A stretch of 64,000 bases of DNA from UBA4781 sp963556045. GTDB lineage: Bacteria > Chloroflexota > Anaerolineae > Anaerolineales > Anaerolineaceae. The position numbers and the translations under genes were made by a program. The notes under the pieces were generated by a model. It was not told the origin of the DNA, searched no databases, and saw only the letters and a program-made list of their open reading frames with translations. Where the stretch lies: contig CAUVYA020000002.1 of the NCBI GenBank assembly GCA_963556045.3, positions 2,356,001 through 2,420,000 on the forward strand. The letters run 5' to 3'. Shown here in pieces: positions 42,208-51,513 of this stretch (the first letter of the stretch is position 1; every line of letters begins with the position of its first letter).

Positions 42208-43460
42208 ATGAAAAGATTTCATGCATATCAATGTTCAATCTGCAGCTCAATTTTCCAACCTGATGATGTTTTTTATACCTGCCCGCACGATGGGGGCAAT
42301 GTAGATGTACTTCTTGATTATGAGAAGTTGAAGAAAGAACCACTCCAACAGCAGATCACCGCCTCACGAGATTTTTCGATCTGGCGTTATTTACCCATGC
42401 TGCCGGTAGCTGATCCGGGTTTTGCCAGTACCCCCTTACATTCGGTGGGTTGCACCCCGGTCTACGAATCCGTCCCATTAAATGAAGAGACTGGTTTAAA
42501 ACAATTATGGATCAAGGATGATGGTAGAAATCCAACCGCATCCTTCAAAGACCGCGCCAGTGCAGTTGTTGTGGCGCGCGCAGGGGAGATCCATGCTGAT
42601 GTAGTTGTGACTGCCTCTACCGGCAATGCCGGCGCTGCTCTGGCGGGTATGGCTGCCGCCTGCGGGCAGAAAGCAGTGATCTTCGCACCCAAAACTGCCC
42701 CGCAGGCAAAGATCGCTCAATTGCTGGTATTTGGAGCGCAGGTGATCCTGGTTGATGGGAATTATGACCAGGCTTTTGATCTGTCGGTGCAAGCCGCACA
42801 GGAGTTTGGCTGGTACTGCCGTAACACGGGCTACAATCCATTCACCGCCGAAGGGAAGAAAACAGCAGCATTTGAGATATGGGAACAAATCCTGCTATCC
42901 TCATACAGAACTGAAACGCGAACTGAGTGTTTTTGTGTCAGTCGGTGATGGAAATATCATTTCCGGCATCTCATAAAGGTTTTAAAGACCTGAAAGAATT
43001 AGGCTCTGATCGAATATATTCCACGCATCTTCGGTATACAATCTGAGGGCTCCAGCGCCATCGCGAATGCGTATGAGGCAGGTTCACCGAGAAAATCGAA
43101 GCGGTGCACGCCACCACACTGGCTGATAGTATTTCAGTAGATCTTCCTCGAGATGGGCTAAGAGCATTACGCGCTGCTACTCAGACGGGTGGAGCGTATA
43201 TAAAAGTACGTGATGACCAGATCATCAAGGCGATCGCTTCCCTGGGGAAAGTGGGAATATTTGCGGAACCGGCAGGTGCTACAGCGTATGCAGGTGTTTT
43301 ACAGGCTTCTGCTTCTGGTTTGATAAAACCAGAAAACCCTGTAGTATGTATGATAACCGGAAGTGGATTGAAAGATGTCAATGCGGCTATGAAAGCAGTC
43401 CCTTCTGCTCCGGTGATAGAACCCAGTATGCAGGCATTAAAAAAGATCCTGGCTATCTGA
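42208..43460 (+). pseudogene. Threonine-synthase-like PLP enzyme broken by several frameshifts
   Basis: A fold-II PLP enzyme of about 415 residues can be read only by changing frame several times. Frame 1 from 42208 gives a zinc-ribbon-like start (CSICSSIF, CPHDGG), the PLP lysine in NPTASFKDRASA and TASTGNAGAALAGMAA. It fails after AAFEIWEQ near 42890. Then ELSVFVSVGDGNIISG, HKGFKDLKELGSDRI, PRIFGIQSEGSSAIANAYEAG and EKIEAVHATTLADS follow in shifting frames, with switches near 42970, 43018 and 43085. The last part, from 43104, ends cleanly at 43460. Four indels in 200 bases suggest decay or a poor-quality assembly patch. The intact family makes threonine or acts as a related beta-lyase. Confidence 0.85.
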
Positions 43461-43474
43461 ACTTGAGAGGAAAT

Positions 43475-44443
43475 ATGAACAGCACAACTACGAAAAGTAT
43501 CCACTATTCCGTTATTGCTCCTGTTTACAATGAAATTGAAGGATTGCGGGAATTTTGTCAGGTGTTATACGATGTGATGGAAAGTTTGAAAGAACCCTGG
43601 GAGTTGTTGCTGGTGGATGATGGTTCCACCGATGGTACGCGTGATCTGATCCTTACCCTTGCAGATCAGGATGAACGGATCGTACCTCTCATTTTCACCA
43701 GAAATTTTGGACATCAAATTGCGGTTACTGCCGGCATGGATCATGCGCGGGGGGAAGCAATCATCATCATTGATGCAGACTTGCAGGACCCACCGCAGGT
43801 TATCCCGGAATTGATAGAGAAATGGAAAGAAGGGTATGAGGTAGTATATGCAGTACGCAGGGAGCGAGAAGGTGAAACGTGGTTTAAACGTACCAGCGCT
43901 TCTGCTTTCTACCGTCTGATCAACTGCATCACAGATATTAATATTCCACTGGATACCGGTGATTTCCGTTTGCTGGACCGAGAGGTGTTGCAAGCGCTGA
44001 ATGGGATGCGCGAAAGAGAACGTTTCTTGCGCGGTATGTCTGCCTGGGTAGGATTCAATCAGATCGGAATCCCATACGATCGCAAATCTCGTTTTGCGGG
44101 GAAATCGAAATATCCATTGAGAAAAATGTTAAAACTCGCTTTGAATGCAGTCACCGGTTTTTCCACACTCCCCCTGCAGTTGGCGGAATACTGCGGGATG
44201 ACCATTCTCGGTGGGTGGCTGCTGTATACGATCTTGTGGATCGTTTTTGCCGTACTTGACAAACCGTTTTTAAACGGACAGGCATTGACGGTTTTTATGC
44301 TGTTATTATTGGGTGGATTGTTATTATTGTTCATGGGCATAATCGGCGAATATATCAGCCGTATCTATGACGAAACCAAAGGGAGACCCCTCTATATTGT
44401 ACGAAATACCCCAAAAATTTCTAAATTCAAGGAGAAAAAATGA
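43475..44443 (+). CDS. GT2 family glycosyltransferase (DPM1/GtrB-like) with two C-terminal membrane helices
   Basis: Glycosyltransferase of 322 residues; the ATG at 43475 follows GAGAGGAAAT. The N-terminal GT-A domain shows VIAPVYNEIEGLREF, VDDGSTDGTRDLI, the DxD-bearing IDADLQDPPQVIPEL and DTGDFRLLDREVLQAL. RERFLRGMSAWVG follows. Two long hydrophobic segments near 240-260 and 270-295 anchor it in the membrane. This layout matches polyprenyl-phosphate sugar transferases that load glucose, mannose or similar sugars onto a lipid carrier. Its role inside the nitrogen island is unclear; it may simply be a passenger. It overlaps the next gene by 4 bases. Confidence 0.9.
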   Translation: MNSTTTKSIHYSVIAPVYNEIEGLREFCQVLYDVMESLKEPWELLLVDDGSTDGTRDLILTLADQDERIVPLIFTRNFGHQIAVTAGMDHARGEAIIIIDADLQDPPQVIPELIEKWKEGYEVVYAVRREREGETWFKRTSASAFYRLINCITDINIPLDTGDFRLLDREVLQALNGMRERERFLRGMSAWVGFNQIGIPYDRKSRFAGKSKYPLRKMLKLALNAVTGFSTLPLQLAEYCGMTILGGWLLYTILWIVFAVLDKPFLNGQALTVFMLLLLGGLLLLFMGIIGEYISRIYDETKGRPLYIVRNTPKISKFKEKK

Positions 44444-45903
44444 CCAAAATTGATTTAACCATGTATGAAGACCGCCTCCAGAATGCCATTAAGCGTGCGA
44501 AAGAACGCAATATCATTATTCCGACCTTTGCCCAGATGCGCAACCCCGATCTTGTCCCTGATAAGATCAAAGAAGAATTAACCGGGCTTGGGCTGTGGGA
44601 TGTGCAGCCGCGCAACCTGTTCCGCATTACCTGGAAGAATGAACCGAAGGAAAAAGGAGGCAAATTCGACGGGGTTAATTTCATGGAACTGCCAAAAGAA
44701 TTAACCGGCGTGGATGCTCGCATTATTGCATTGGTGGGTAAATGGTTTCCAACCGGTGCGCATAAAGTGGGTGCGACTTTTGGCTGTCTGGTACCTCGAT
44801 TGGTTACCGGGCAGTTTGATCCAGTAACACAGAAAGCAGTATGGCCTTCCACAGGTAATTACTGCCGTGGTGGTGCGTATGATGCAACTTTATTAGCCTG
44901 CGAATCCATTGCAATTTTACCTGAGGGCATGAGTAGAGAGCGTTTTGAATGGTTGAAAACCGTTGCGGGAGAGATCATCGCAACTCCGGGCAGCGAATCA
45001 AATGTAAAAGAAATTTTTGATAAGTGCTGGGAACTGCGCAATTCCGGTGAAGATATTATGATCTTCAACCAGTTTGAAGAATTTGGCAATTACCTGTGGC
45101 ATTACGACATCACCGGACATGCCATGCAGGAAGTGCTGGAAAAAGTTATGGGTCCAAATGATGTCTACCGTGGGGTAGCACTGACGACCGGTTCAGCCGG
45201 TACGATCGGATGCGGGGATTATTTAAAGCAATTATTCCCCGGCAGCAAGGTCGCTGCAGGTGAAGCTGTTCAGTGCCCCACTCTGCTTGAAAATGGTTTT
45301 GGCGCTCATCGTATTGAAGGCATTGGCGATAAACATGTGCCATGGATCCATAATTTGCGCAATACCGATATGATCATCGATATAGATGATAATGTGGTGG
45401 TGAATCTGGCTCGTTTGTTCAATGAACCGGAAGGGCGTAAATACCTGGCTGAACAGGGTGTACCTCAAGAGACCGTAGAAAAACTCGGTTTCCTTGGTTT
45501 CTCTGGCATTGCAAATGTTGCGATGGCAATCAAAATGTCCAAGTATTATGAACTGGATGAGAACGATGTTGTATTAACCGTTCTGACCGATTCTATGGAT
45601 CTCTATCAGAGCCGCTTGACGGAAATGCATGATGAGTTTGGTGAGTACACACGCACCGATGCCGCTGTGAACTTTGCACGTGATCTACATGGTCTATCAA
45701 CCGATTATCTGCAAGAACTTACTTACGCAGATCGCCGAAGAGTCCATAATCTCAAATATTTCACCTGGGTAGAACAGCAGGGGAAAACATACGAGGAAAT
45801 ATGTGACCAATGGTATGAACCAACCTACTGGACCGAACTTCAGGCACAGATCCCTGAAATTGATGCTCTTATTATGGAATTCAATGAAAAGGTTGGTCTG
45901 TAG
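44440..45903 (+). CDS. Fold-II PLP-dependent enzyme of uncertain substrate
   Basis: Large PLP enzyme of 487 residues. The cofactor lysine is predicted in WFPTGAHKVGATFG, where T-G-A-H-K-V-G resembles the lysine loop of tryptophan-synthase-beta/cysteine-synthase relatives. The phosphate/substrate loop WPSTGNYCRGGAYDA follows. A glycine-rich TTGSAGTIGCGDYLKQ near residue 250 should hold the PLP phosphate. The long C-terminal part (EFGEYTRTDAAVNFARDLHG onward) matches nothing recognised. It is longer than cysteine synthase or diaminopropionate ammonia-lyase (YgeX, about 400). In E. coli the comparable locus carries YgeX, so a lyase acting on a purine-derived amino acid is possible but unproven. 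Confidence 0.8.
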   Translation: MTKIDLTMYEDRLQNAIKRAKERNIIIPTFAQMRNPDLVPDKIKEELTGLGLWDVQPRNLFRITWKNEPKEKGGKFDGVNFMELPKELTGVDARIIALVGKWFPTGAHKVGATFGCLVPRLVTGQFDPVTQKAVWPSTGNYCRGGAYDATLLACESIAILPEGMSRERFEWLKTVAGEIIATPGSESNVKEIFDKCWELRNSGEDIMIFNQFEEFGNYLWHYDITGHAMQEVLEKVMGPNDVYRGVALTTGSAGTIGCGDYLKQLFPGSKVAAGEAVQCPTLLENGFGAHRIEGIGDKHVPWIHNLRNTDMIIDIDDNVVVNLARLFNEPEGRKYLAEQGVPQETVEKLGFLGFSGIANVAMAIKMSKYYELDENDVVLTVLTDSMDLYQSRLTEMHDEFGEYTRTDAAVNFARDLHGLSTDYLQELTYADRRRVHNLKYFTWVEQQGKTYEEICDQWYEPTYWTELQAQIPEIDALIMEFNEKVGL

Positions 45904-45916
45904 ATAGCAATATGAA

Positions 45917-46495
45917 ATGACGGATGTTCCTTCTCTAAATGATCTTGTTTTGGTATGTGTTATACCCCAACCACGAGACCTGGAAATCGCCAGAGTACTG
46001 GGCTGGTATCGCATTCCGTTGAAACATGCACCAAAGGTGGTCTACACAGATTACCTGGCTTTCTATCAACCAGCGTCATTTGAGAAGGAACATCGTGGAA
46101 AAATAGAATATATAGCAAAAGTACGTGGGGTAGAACTCTGCCGGCGCATTGACCTGCTGCATGAAGAATGGGATCATCCTCGGGCACAGGAAGAATATTA
46201 TAAGATCAGTCTTGATAATCTTATCTGCCTTCCCAAACCTGTTCCGGTGGGAAAATGGAAACGAATCACGTTTTTCTATACCAGAGGAGATCTGATCAAT
46301 ATGGCAGATACTATATCAGACCTGATCATTGACCATACAAATCGTGAACTTTTTGAGGGTATCATTCGTGATTACCGTTCTAAATATGAAGATATTCAGA
46401 TTGCTCGTGAAGACATGCAGGTAATCACAAAAGAATTCTTAGAGTATGTTTTACAATTTAATGCAGCCAGTACAGGCAAACAGAATCTGGATTAA
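45917..46495 (+). CDS. Conserved-looking hypothetical protein between PLP enzyme and dihydropyrimidinase
   Basis: Soluble protein of 192 residues with no signal peptide or membrane helix. It begins DLVLVCVIPQPRDLEIARVLGWYRIP. Aromatic and charged segments follow: YTDYLAFYQPASF, RRIDLLHEEWDHPRAQEEYY and KWKRITFFYTRGD. The pattern of beta strands with a late helical tail could be a PUA/ASCH-like RNA- or nucleotide-binding fold, but this is only an impression. It starts 13 bases after the PLP gene without a clear ribosome site, suggesting translational coupling, and ends 26 bases before the hydantoinase gene. I do not recognise the family. Confidence 0.65.
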   Translation: MTDVPSLNDLVLVCVIPQPRDLEIARVLGWYRIPLKHAPKVVYTDYLAFYQPASFEKEHRGKIEYIAKVRGVELCRRIDLLHEEWDHPRAQEEYYKISLDNLICLPKPVPVGKWKRITFFYTRGDLINMADTISDLIIDHTNRELFEGIIRDYRSKYEDIQIAREDMQVITKEFLEYVLQFNAASTGKQNLD

Positions 46496-46521
46496 ATTGA
46501 TCTCGAATGAAAGGATATAAA

Positions 46522-47946
46522 ATGATGACCAAAATATTATTAAAATCGGGGAAGATCATCACTGCGTCCGATACTTTCGTTGGAGATATCCTCATCGAAG
46601 GGGAGAAGATTCATGCTATTGGAAAAAATCTGCAACCAGACTCAGAAACAGACGTAATTGATGTATCAGGAAAGTTCATCACTCCCGGTGGTGTGGATGT
46701 ACATACCCATTTTGATCTTCCCATGTTTGGCACCGTATCCTCCGATGATCATTATTCCGGTCACAAAGCGGCGGCATTCGGCGGCACGACCACGGTATTT
46801 GATTTCATCTCACAAGATGAACCCTCTCTGGCAAAATGTGTGGAGAAATGGCATAACAAAGCAGATGCGAAAGCCGCCATTGATTTTGGTTTTCACATGA
46901 ACATCACTGATTTTAGCGAACAGACCGCTCGTGAAATTCCGGCACTGCGAGAATTAGGCATCAATAGCCTGAAAGTTTTTACCGCTTACAATGGTCGCTT
47001 GCGTTTATCTGACGGGGATATCTTTCAAGTGTTGCGCATAGCGAATAATAACAAGATGTTGGTGATGGTTCACGCTGAAAATGGGGATGTGATTGATATT
47101 CTGATAAATGAAGCTCTGCAGGCAGGACATACCACGCCGGAGTGGCATGCACGCACCCGACCGGCAGATGGGGCGGTTGAAAGTGATTTCCGGGCTATTC
47201 AACTTGCCAAACAGGCTGGTGCTGCGCTGTATATTGTCCACATGAATACTGCGGGTGGTGTGCGCGTGCTGAAGCAGGCGCGCGAAGCGGGACTGCCGGT
47301 GATGGGTGAAACCTGCCCACCGTACTTATTCTTCACGATTGATGATTTAAAGAAACCTGATGGTGCAAAATGGATCTGTTCTCCTCCTATGCGGTCAAAG
47401 GAAGACAATCAAGAAATTATGAAATATCTCGGGCAGAGTATTCTGCAGGTGATCGCCACTGACCATTGCCCGTTTTTCTATGATGGATCAAAACCTATCC
47501 TGTACGAAGGTGAAGAAATCATGATCCCTGGAAAAGAATTGGGCAAAGATGATTTCACCAGGATTCCCAATGGATTGCCGGGGGTGGGTGACCGCATGGT
47601 TGTGATGTGGAATTATGCGGTTCGGAAAAACTACCTGACACCACAGCAGTTTGTCGCCACGCACTGCACCAATCCGGCGCGCATTTTTGGAATATATCCA
47701 CAAAAGGGAACGCTTATGCCCGGCAGCGACGCAGATGTTGTGATATGGAACCGGGATAATCCCATACAATATGGTATTCAGTATGCGCAGCATCGTACCG
47801 ATTACAATCTTTTTGAAGGCTGGGAAATGCAGGATACCATCCAATCGGTCTTTTTACGCGGGAAACGAATTGTGGAAAATAACACCTGGTTGGGTAATAA
47901 GGGGCAGGGAAAATACTTGTTTTGTAAAGATCCTGAAGTACTCTAG
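46522..47946 (+). CDS. Dihydropyrimidinase/hydantoinase (HyuA-like)
   Basis: Cyclic amidohydrolase of 474 residues, ATG at 46522 after AAAGGATAT. The binuclear zinc site is complete: GGVDVHTHFDLP (H61, H63), the carboxylated lysine in LKVFTAYNG (K151), VHAENGD (H184), IVHMNTAGG and IATDHCPFF (D). It opens dihydropyrimidines, hydantoins or related rings to N-carbamoyl amino acids, giving the ureido compounds that carbamoyltransferases and carbamate kinase could use. In E. coli hyuA lies in the same locus as ygeW and yqeA. The next gene, an unrelated membrane protein, begins 6 bases after its stop. Confidence 0.93.
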   Translation: MMTKILLKSGKIITASDTFVGDILIEGEKIHAIGKNLQPDSETDVIDVSGKFITPGGVDVHTHFDLPMFGTVSSDDHYSGHKAAAFGGTTTVFDFISQDEPSLAKCVEKWHNKADAKAAIDFGFHMNITDFSEQTAREIPALRELGINSLKVFTAYNGRLRLSDGDIFQVLRIANNNKMLVMVHAENGDVIDILINEALQAGHTTPEWHARTRPADGAVESDFRAIQLAKQAGAALYIVHMNTAGGVRVLKQAREAGLPVMGETCPPYLFFTIDDLKKPDGAKWICSPPMRSKEDNQEIMKYLGQSILQVIATDHCPFFYDGSKPILYEGEEIMIPGKELGKDDFTRIPNGLPGVGDRMVVMWNYAVRKNYLTPQQFVATHCTNPARIFGIYPQKGTLMPGSDADVVIWNRDNPIQYGIQYAQHRTDYNLFEGWEMQDTIQSVFLRGKRIVENNTWLGNKGQGKYLFCKDPEVL

Positions 47947-47952
47947 GAGTAG

Positions 47953-49530
47953 ATGGTGCTCATTTATCTGGCGCTCTTCCTGTACGTGTTAACCTCTGCT
48001 GTCCTTTTATTTCTCCATTTTCAGAAGAAGGAAGAAGGGCAAACATGGTTGGCAGCCCTTTTTTGTTGTTTCGCAAGCTTTATATTGATATTGCTAAGCC
48101 CCCTTGCTGGAACAGCGAGTAATAATCCGATTATCTGGTTCACATCCAGGTCAATGGTATTGACCATCGATCCTGTGTGGGGAAGATTTGATTGGTTGAT
48201 AATGGTGTTGCTCAGTCTAAGCACGCTCATTTTTATACTTACCTCATATATACAGCGGGAAAGAAAAGGATTTGACAGACGTACGACCTTTTTTCTTTTT
48301 AGCACGACGATAACAGGAATACTCACTTTGGTCACAAAAAGATTCGTATTTTTACCTTTCTTGATATTCTTGCTGGATTGTACACAGATTTTTTATCAAT
48401 TTTCCGAAGATCGTGAATTATTCTCAACACGGGGGCAGGTTATTCCACTCATCATCAAGTTGAGTTCGATCATTCTTCTGGGATATGCTGCAATACTGGT
48501 AGAAAGATCAGGCGAACCGGATTCTATAACAACCAATCCACTTTTTCTTATCATACTAATTGCCATGCTGCACCTGCTGGCTGAATTTTTACGGCGAATC
48601 ACAACGAAGAAAGCTCCGAATATTAAAGATCAATGGATGACTTTAATAAATACTGTTTTCATGTTGAAAATGTTATCTCTACTGCAGCAGTATCCGTCTA
48701 TAACATCTGATTCAAAAATGATTGTGATCCTGGTTGTTCTTTTAGTCGTCAGTTTTGTTATGCTCTTTCTTTGGATCGTACGACCGGTTGATAAAACAAA
48801 GGATCTCTTCGCATCGGGTTTTTCCATTACCCTGGCGTCAAGCTTTTTATTCTTAGGAGTACGAGAGGAATTGGTGGTTTTCGTGCTGCCGATATTTTTC
48901 CTCTGGATGAATCAACAGGCTGGTCCGAATAAGAAGTATCTTAATATTTTATTACTGGCTATCCAAACACTTTTTCTGATTGGAGTTCCATTTTCACCGT
49001 GGTATGCTCTCAATAATAATATTGTGGATGGTACACAGTTGCCTGCCGGGTCAGTCTCACTGCTGATCATGGAAGGTCTTTATCTGGCTGGATTTATTCT
49101 GCACCAGGTGAAAGAATATAATAGAAAAGATCATTCTGATGATGAACACCACACGAAAAGCGAAACAAGTTCAGCATCCTGGTTAATCCTGGCTGTACTT
49201 GCCGGAACCTTACTGCGTGGATTTGCGACTTCTGCAACCTGGGTTCATATAAGCTGGCTGCATTATCTACCCGCGGCGTGCTTGTTATTCATTCCGGTGT
49301 ATTCTCTGATTTACTCGAGAAGAGCATCTCTGGTGCAAACGAAGAGTACCTATCATGTATCTGGAATCCAAATATTGGATAAAACCACGCAAATAATCCT
49401 GGTCATTGTGAACATATTCCGGCAGGTATTCGATGGATTAAGCGCGCTGCTTGAAGGAGATGGGGGCTTAGTGTGGGCGATAATTCTACTGATCTTGTTA
49501 TTGACTTTCTATAGAGGGTTGGTGGGATGA
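47953..49530 (+). CDS. Polytopic membrane protein, diverged NuoL/antiporter-like
   Basis: Hydrophobic protein of 525 residues with about 14 predicted helices and little soluble sequence apart from a charged His/Asp/Glu-rich loop near 390-410 (KDHSDDEHHTKSE). Features recalling complex-I/Mrp subunit L are the length and an early VLTIDPVWGRFDWLIMVLLS, compared with the FRxDxLSxxM region of NuoL. A final amphipathic stretch with a last helix is also similar. The classical proton-channel motifs are not clear, so it is strongly diverged. It overlaps the next gene by 4 bases and forms a three-gene membrane module. Confidence 0.6.
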   Translation: MVLIYLALFLYVLTSAVLLFLHFQKKEEGQTWLAALFCCFASFILILLSPLAGTASNNPIIWFTSRSMVLTIDPVWGRFDWLIMVLLSLSTLIFILTSYIQRERKGFDRRTTFFLFSTTITGILTLVTKRFVFLPFLIFLLDCTQIFYQFSEDRELFSTRGQVIPLIIKLSSIILLGYAAILVERSGEPDSITTNPLFLIILIAMLHLLAEFLRRITTKKAPNIKDQWMTLINTVFMLKMLSLLQQYPSITSDSKMIVILVVLLVVSFVMLFLWIVRPVDKTKDLFASGFSITLASSFLFLGVREELVVFVLPIFFLWMNQQAGPNKKYLNILLLAIQTLFLIGVPFSPWYALNNNIVDGTQLPAGSVSLLIMEGLYLAGFILHQVKEYNRKDHSDDEHHTKSETSSASWLILAVLAGTLLRGFATSATWVHISWLHYLPAACLLFIPVYSLIYSRRASLVQTKSTYHVSGIQILDKTTQIILVIVNIFRQVFDGLSALLEGDGGLVWAIILLILLLTFYRGLVG

Positions 49531-50099
49531 TGAGTGAGGTGATTTTTGTTATCCTTCTGGCAGTTATCGTCCTTTCGATAACAACAATTTTTTTAGCAGA
49601 ATCTCTTCGTACAACCCTGATATTTCTATTAATGCTTTATTTATGCGCTTTTTTCATACAACTTCAAGTATGGCCGGTAGGTCTGGCAGCGGTAAACCTG
49701 ATCACAGGCATTTTAATCGTAACTGTTATAAATACCTACTGTTCAACCCTCGTCCTCACCAGTGATTCACCACGCAATATACTGGATATCCTTACCATTG
49801 TTTTCATCGGTGTGATCACATTTGCTTTTGCGCCGCAATTAACCACCTATTTAGCTGAATCACCTCAATTTCTCATTATTGGTTTATTCCTGTTTGCGAT
49901 CGGACTATTGCATGCAGGAATATCCAGTGACCCCTTTCGCATATTACTGGGATTGCTGATCTTTTCGCTTGGTTTTCAAATACTATATGCACCACTTGAA
50001 GGTTCAGCATTGGTTACAGCGCTCATGTCAATGATCCAGATTGTTCTTGCATTTGTCGTTTCAAGATTGATCATGCAAAAACAGGAGCAAGACCAATGA
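49527..50099 (+). CDS. Membrane protein with HyfE/NuoK-like arrangement
   Basis: Protein of 190 residues with six or seven helices and almost no loops. The second half, FAIGLLHAGISSDPFRILLG then TALMSMIQIVLAFVVSRLI, resembles NuoK and the HyfE subunit of hydrogenases, where a short G-x-x-x-x-x-x-(N/D)-x-x-R-x-L-x-G stretch joins helices. The family acidic residues that carry protons are not obviously kept. It sits between NuoL-like and NuoN-like genes with 4-base overlaps on both sides, as in Hyf and Mbh membrane modules. Assignment rests on size, order and a weak motif. Confidence 0.55.
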   Translation: MMSEVIFVILLAVIVLSITTIFLAESLRTTLIFLLMLYLCAFFIQLQVWPVGLAAVNLITGILIVTVINTYCSTLVLTSDSPRNILDILTIVFIGVITFAFAPQLTTYLAESPQFLIIGLFLFAIGLLHAGISSDPFRILLGLLIFSLGFQILYAPLEGSALVTALMSMIQIVLAFVVSRLIMQKQEQDQ

Positions 50100-51487
50100 A
50101 TCTTCCTGTTATCTATTTGATCCTGCCTGCCGTTATAGCCAGCGTTTGTTTGTTGATACGGAATCGCCTTATGTTCTACCGGGGGATATTAATGGGATTG
50201 ACACTTCTCCTCGGTATTAGCGCGCTCATACTTGGGTGGCAGGCTGCTGGAGGGAATACCCAGAATATTTTTAGAGAAACCATTTTCATCATGGGACGCA
50301 GCCTTACTGTACGGGGAACCGAGCTGTCATTTGTAGGATTCATTTATATCATTGCATTTTTATGGTTATCTTCAACGATTTCACAAGAAACAAATGAATA
50401 TTTTCCTGCGATCTGTGTTTTGTATTGTTCCTTAAATATTACCTCTTATTCCATTGATCCATTTCTGTATTCTGTTCTGATCATTTTTCTGGCAAATGTG
50501 ATCTATCTACCTGTTCTCTCGACTGGCGAGAAATCCCAAATCTCTGGCAGGATGCGTTTTTTGGTTTTTCAGATGCTGTCGGTGTTTCTAATTTTATTGG
50601 CTGGATGGATTTTGGCTGGTGGTGAAATTGCACCCGTCAATCAAGAACAATTATTCTTTTCATCCATTTTGCTTGGTTTTGGGATAGCACTCTGGTTGGG
50701 AGCTTTTCCTTTCTATTCATGGATTCCCTTGTTAGCGGATGAGGTATCTTTTTTACCGTTTGGATTTATGATGACCATAATTCCTGTCTCCGGTGTCATG
50801 ATGCTTTTAAAATTCATAAATGATTTCGCGTGGTTAAGAGAATACAGCGCTTTCTTTCTTGCCCTTCAATACCTGGGGGCGTTAATGATTCTCCTGGGCA
50901 GTATCGGTGCATTCTTCCAGAAATCATTGAATAGAATGTTCGCTTTTATTTTTATCATGGGAATCGGATTACTGCTGTGTGCTGTTGGATTTATCCCATT
51001 AGTATCGACTGAATTGGTGGGTATGTGGATTCTGGTATACGTTTTTGCCTGTCTATCAATCTCGATCGGGTATCATAAATTAATAGATACAAGGCAGGTA
51101 AGCTCTATTGATGCATTGAATGGAAAATTTTACGAAAAGCCGGAATATGCGGTATTACTGATCAGTGGATTATTTTCAATTATCGGTTTTCCGTTTTTCT
51201 CGGGTTTTGCACCCATATTGAATCTATTGAATACTGCGTTTCGCGCATCAGAATTTATCAATCTAACCATATTGCTTGGACAGCTTTTCCTGCTGTTTTC
51301 GGTTGTGCGCTTGATCTTACGGTTGATCCTGCATTCGGAAAAGACGTTCACGATACCGGCAAAGATTGGTCTTGATCGAGTGGATGTGATCATTGTTATC
51401 ATAATAAACATAATTTTAGGAATTTTCCCTGATCTGGTTTATGGACAATTTGCTGATATGATTGCGAAGATATTTCCTTTGCTGTAA
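50096..51487 (+). CDS. NuoN/HyfF-like proton-translocating membrane subunit homologue
   Basis: Protein of 463 residues with about 14 helices. The central ALWLGAFPFYSWIPLLADEV, followed by SFLPFGFMMTIIPVSGVMML, corresponds to the PFHxWxPDVYExAP / Kx loop of NuoN and related antiporter subunits. SIGAFFQKSLNRMFAFIFIM recalls the GA(L/F)xQxxLKRxLAYSSI helix, with Asn-Arg replacing the Lys-Arg. This is the clearest link of the trio to complex-I-type pumps. No 51-, 75- or hydrogenase-type catalytic subunit gene is present, so the complex is either missing its partner or works as an ion antiporter. Confidence 0.7.
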   Translation: MNLPVIYLILPAVIASVCLLIRNRLMFYRGILMGLTLLLGISALILGWQAAGGNTQNIFRETIFIMGRSLTVRGTELSFVGFIYIIAFLWLSSTISQETNEYFPAICVLYCSLNITSYSIDPFLYSVLIIFLANVIYLPVLSTGEKSQISGRMRFLVFQMLSVFLILLAGWILAGGEIAPVNQEQLFFSSILLGFGIALWLGAFPFYSWIPLLADEVSFLPFGFMMTIIPVSGVMMLLKFINDFAWLREYSAFFLALQYLGALMILLGSIGAFFQKSLNRMFAFIFIMGIGLLLCAVGFIPLVSTELVGMWILVYVFACLSISIGYHKLIDTRQVSSIDALNGKFYEKPEYAVLLISGLFSIIGFPFFSGFAPILNLLNTAFRASEFINLTILLGQLFLLFSVVRLILRLILHSEKTFTIPAKIGLDRVDVIIVIIINIILGIFPDLVYGQFADMIAKIFPLL

Positions 51488-51513
51488 CGAAAGTAAAAAG
51501 TGGACGGTGAATC

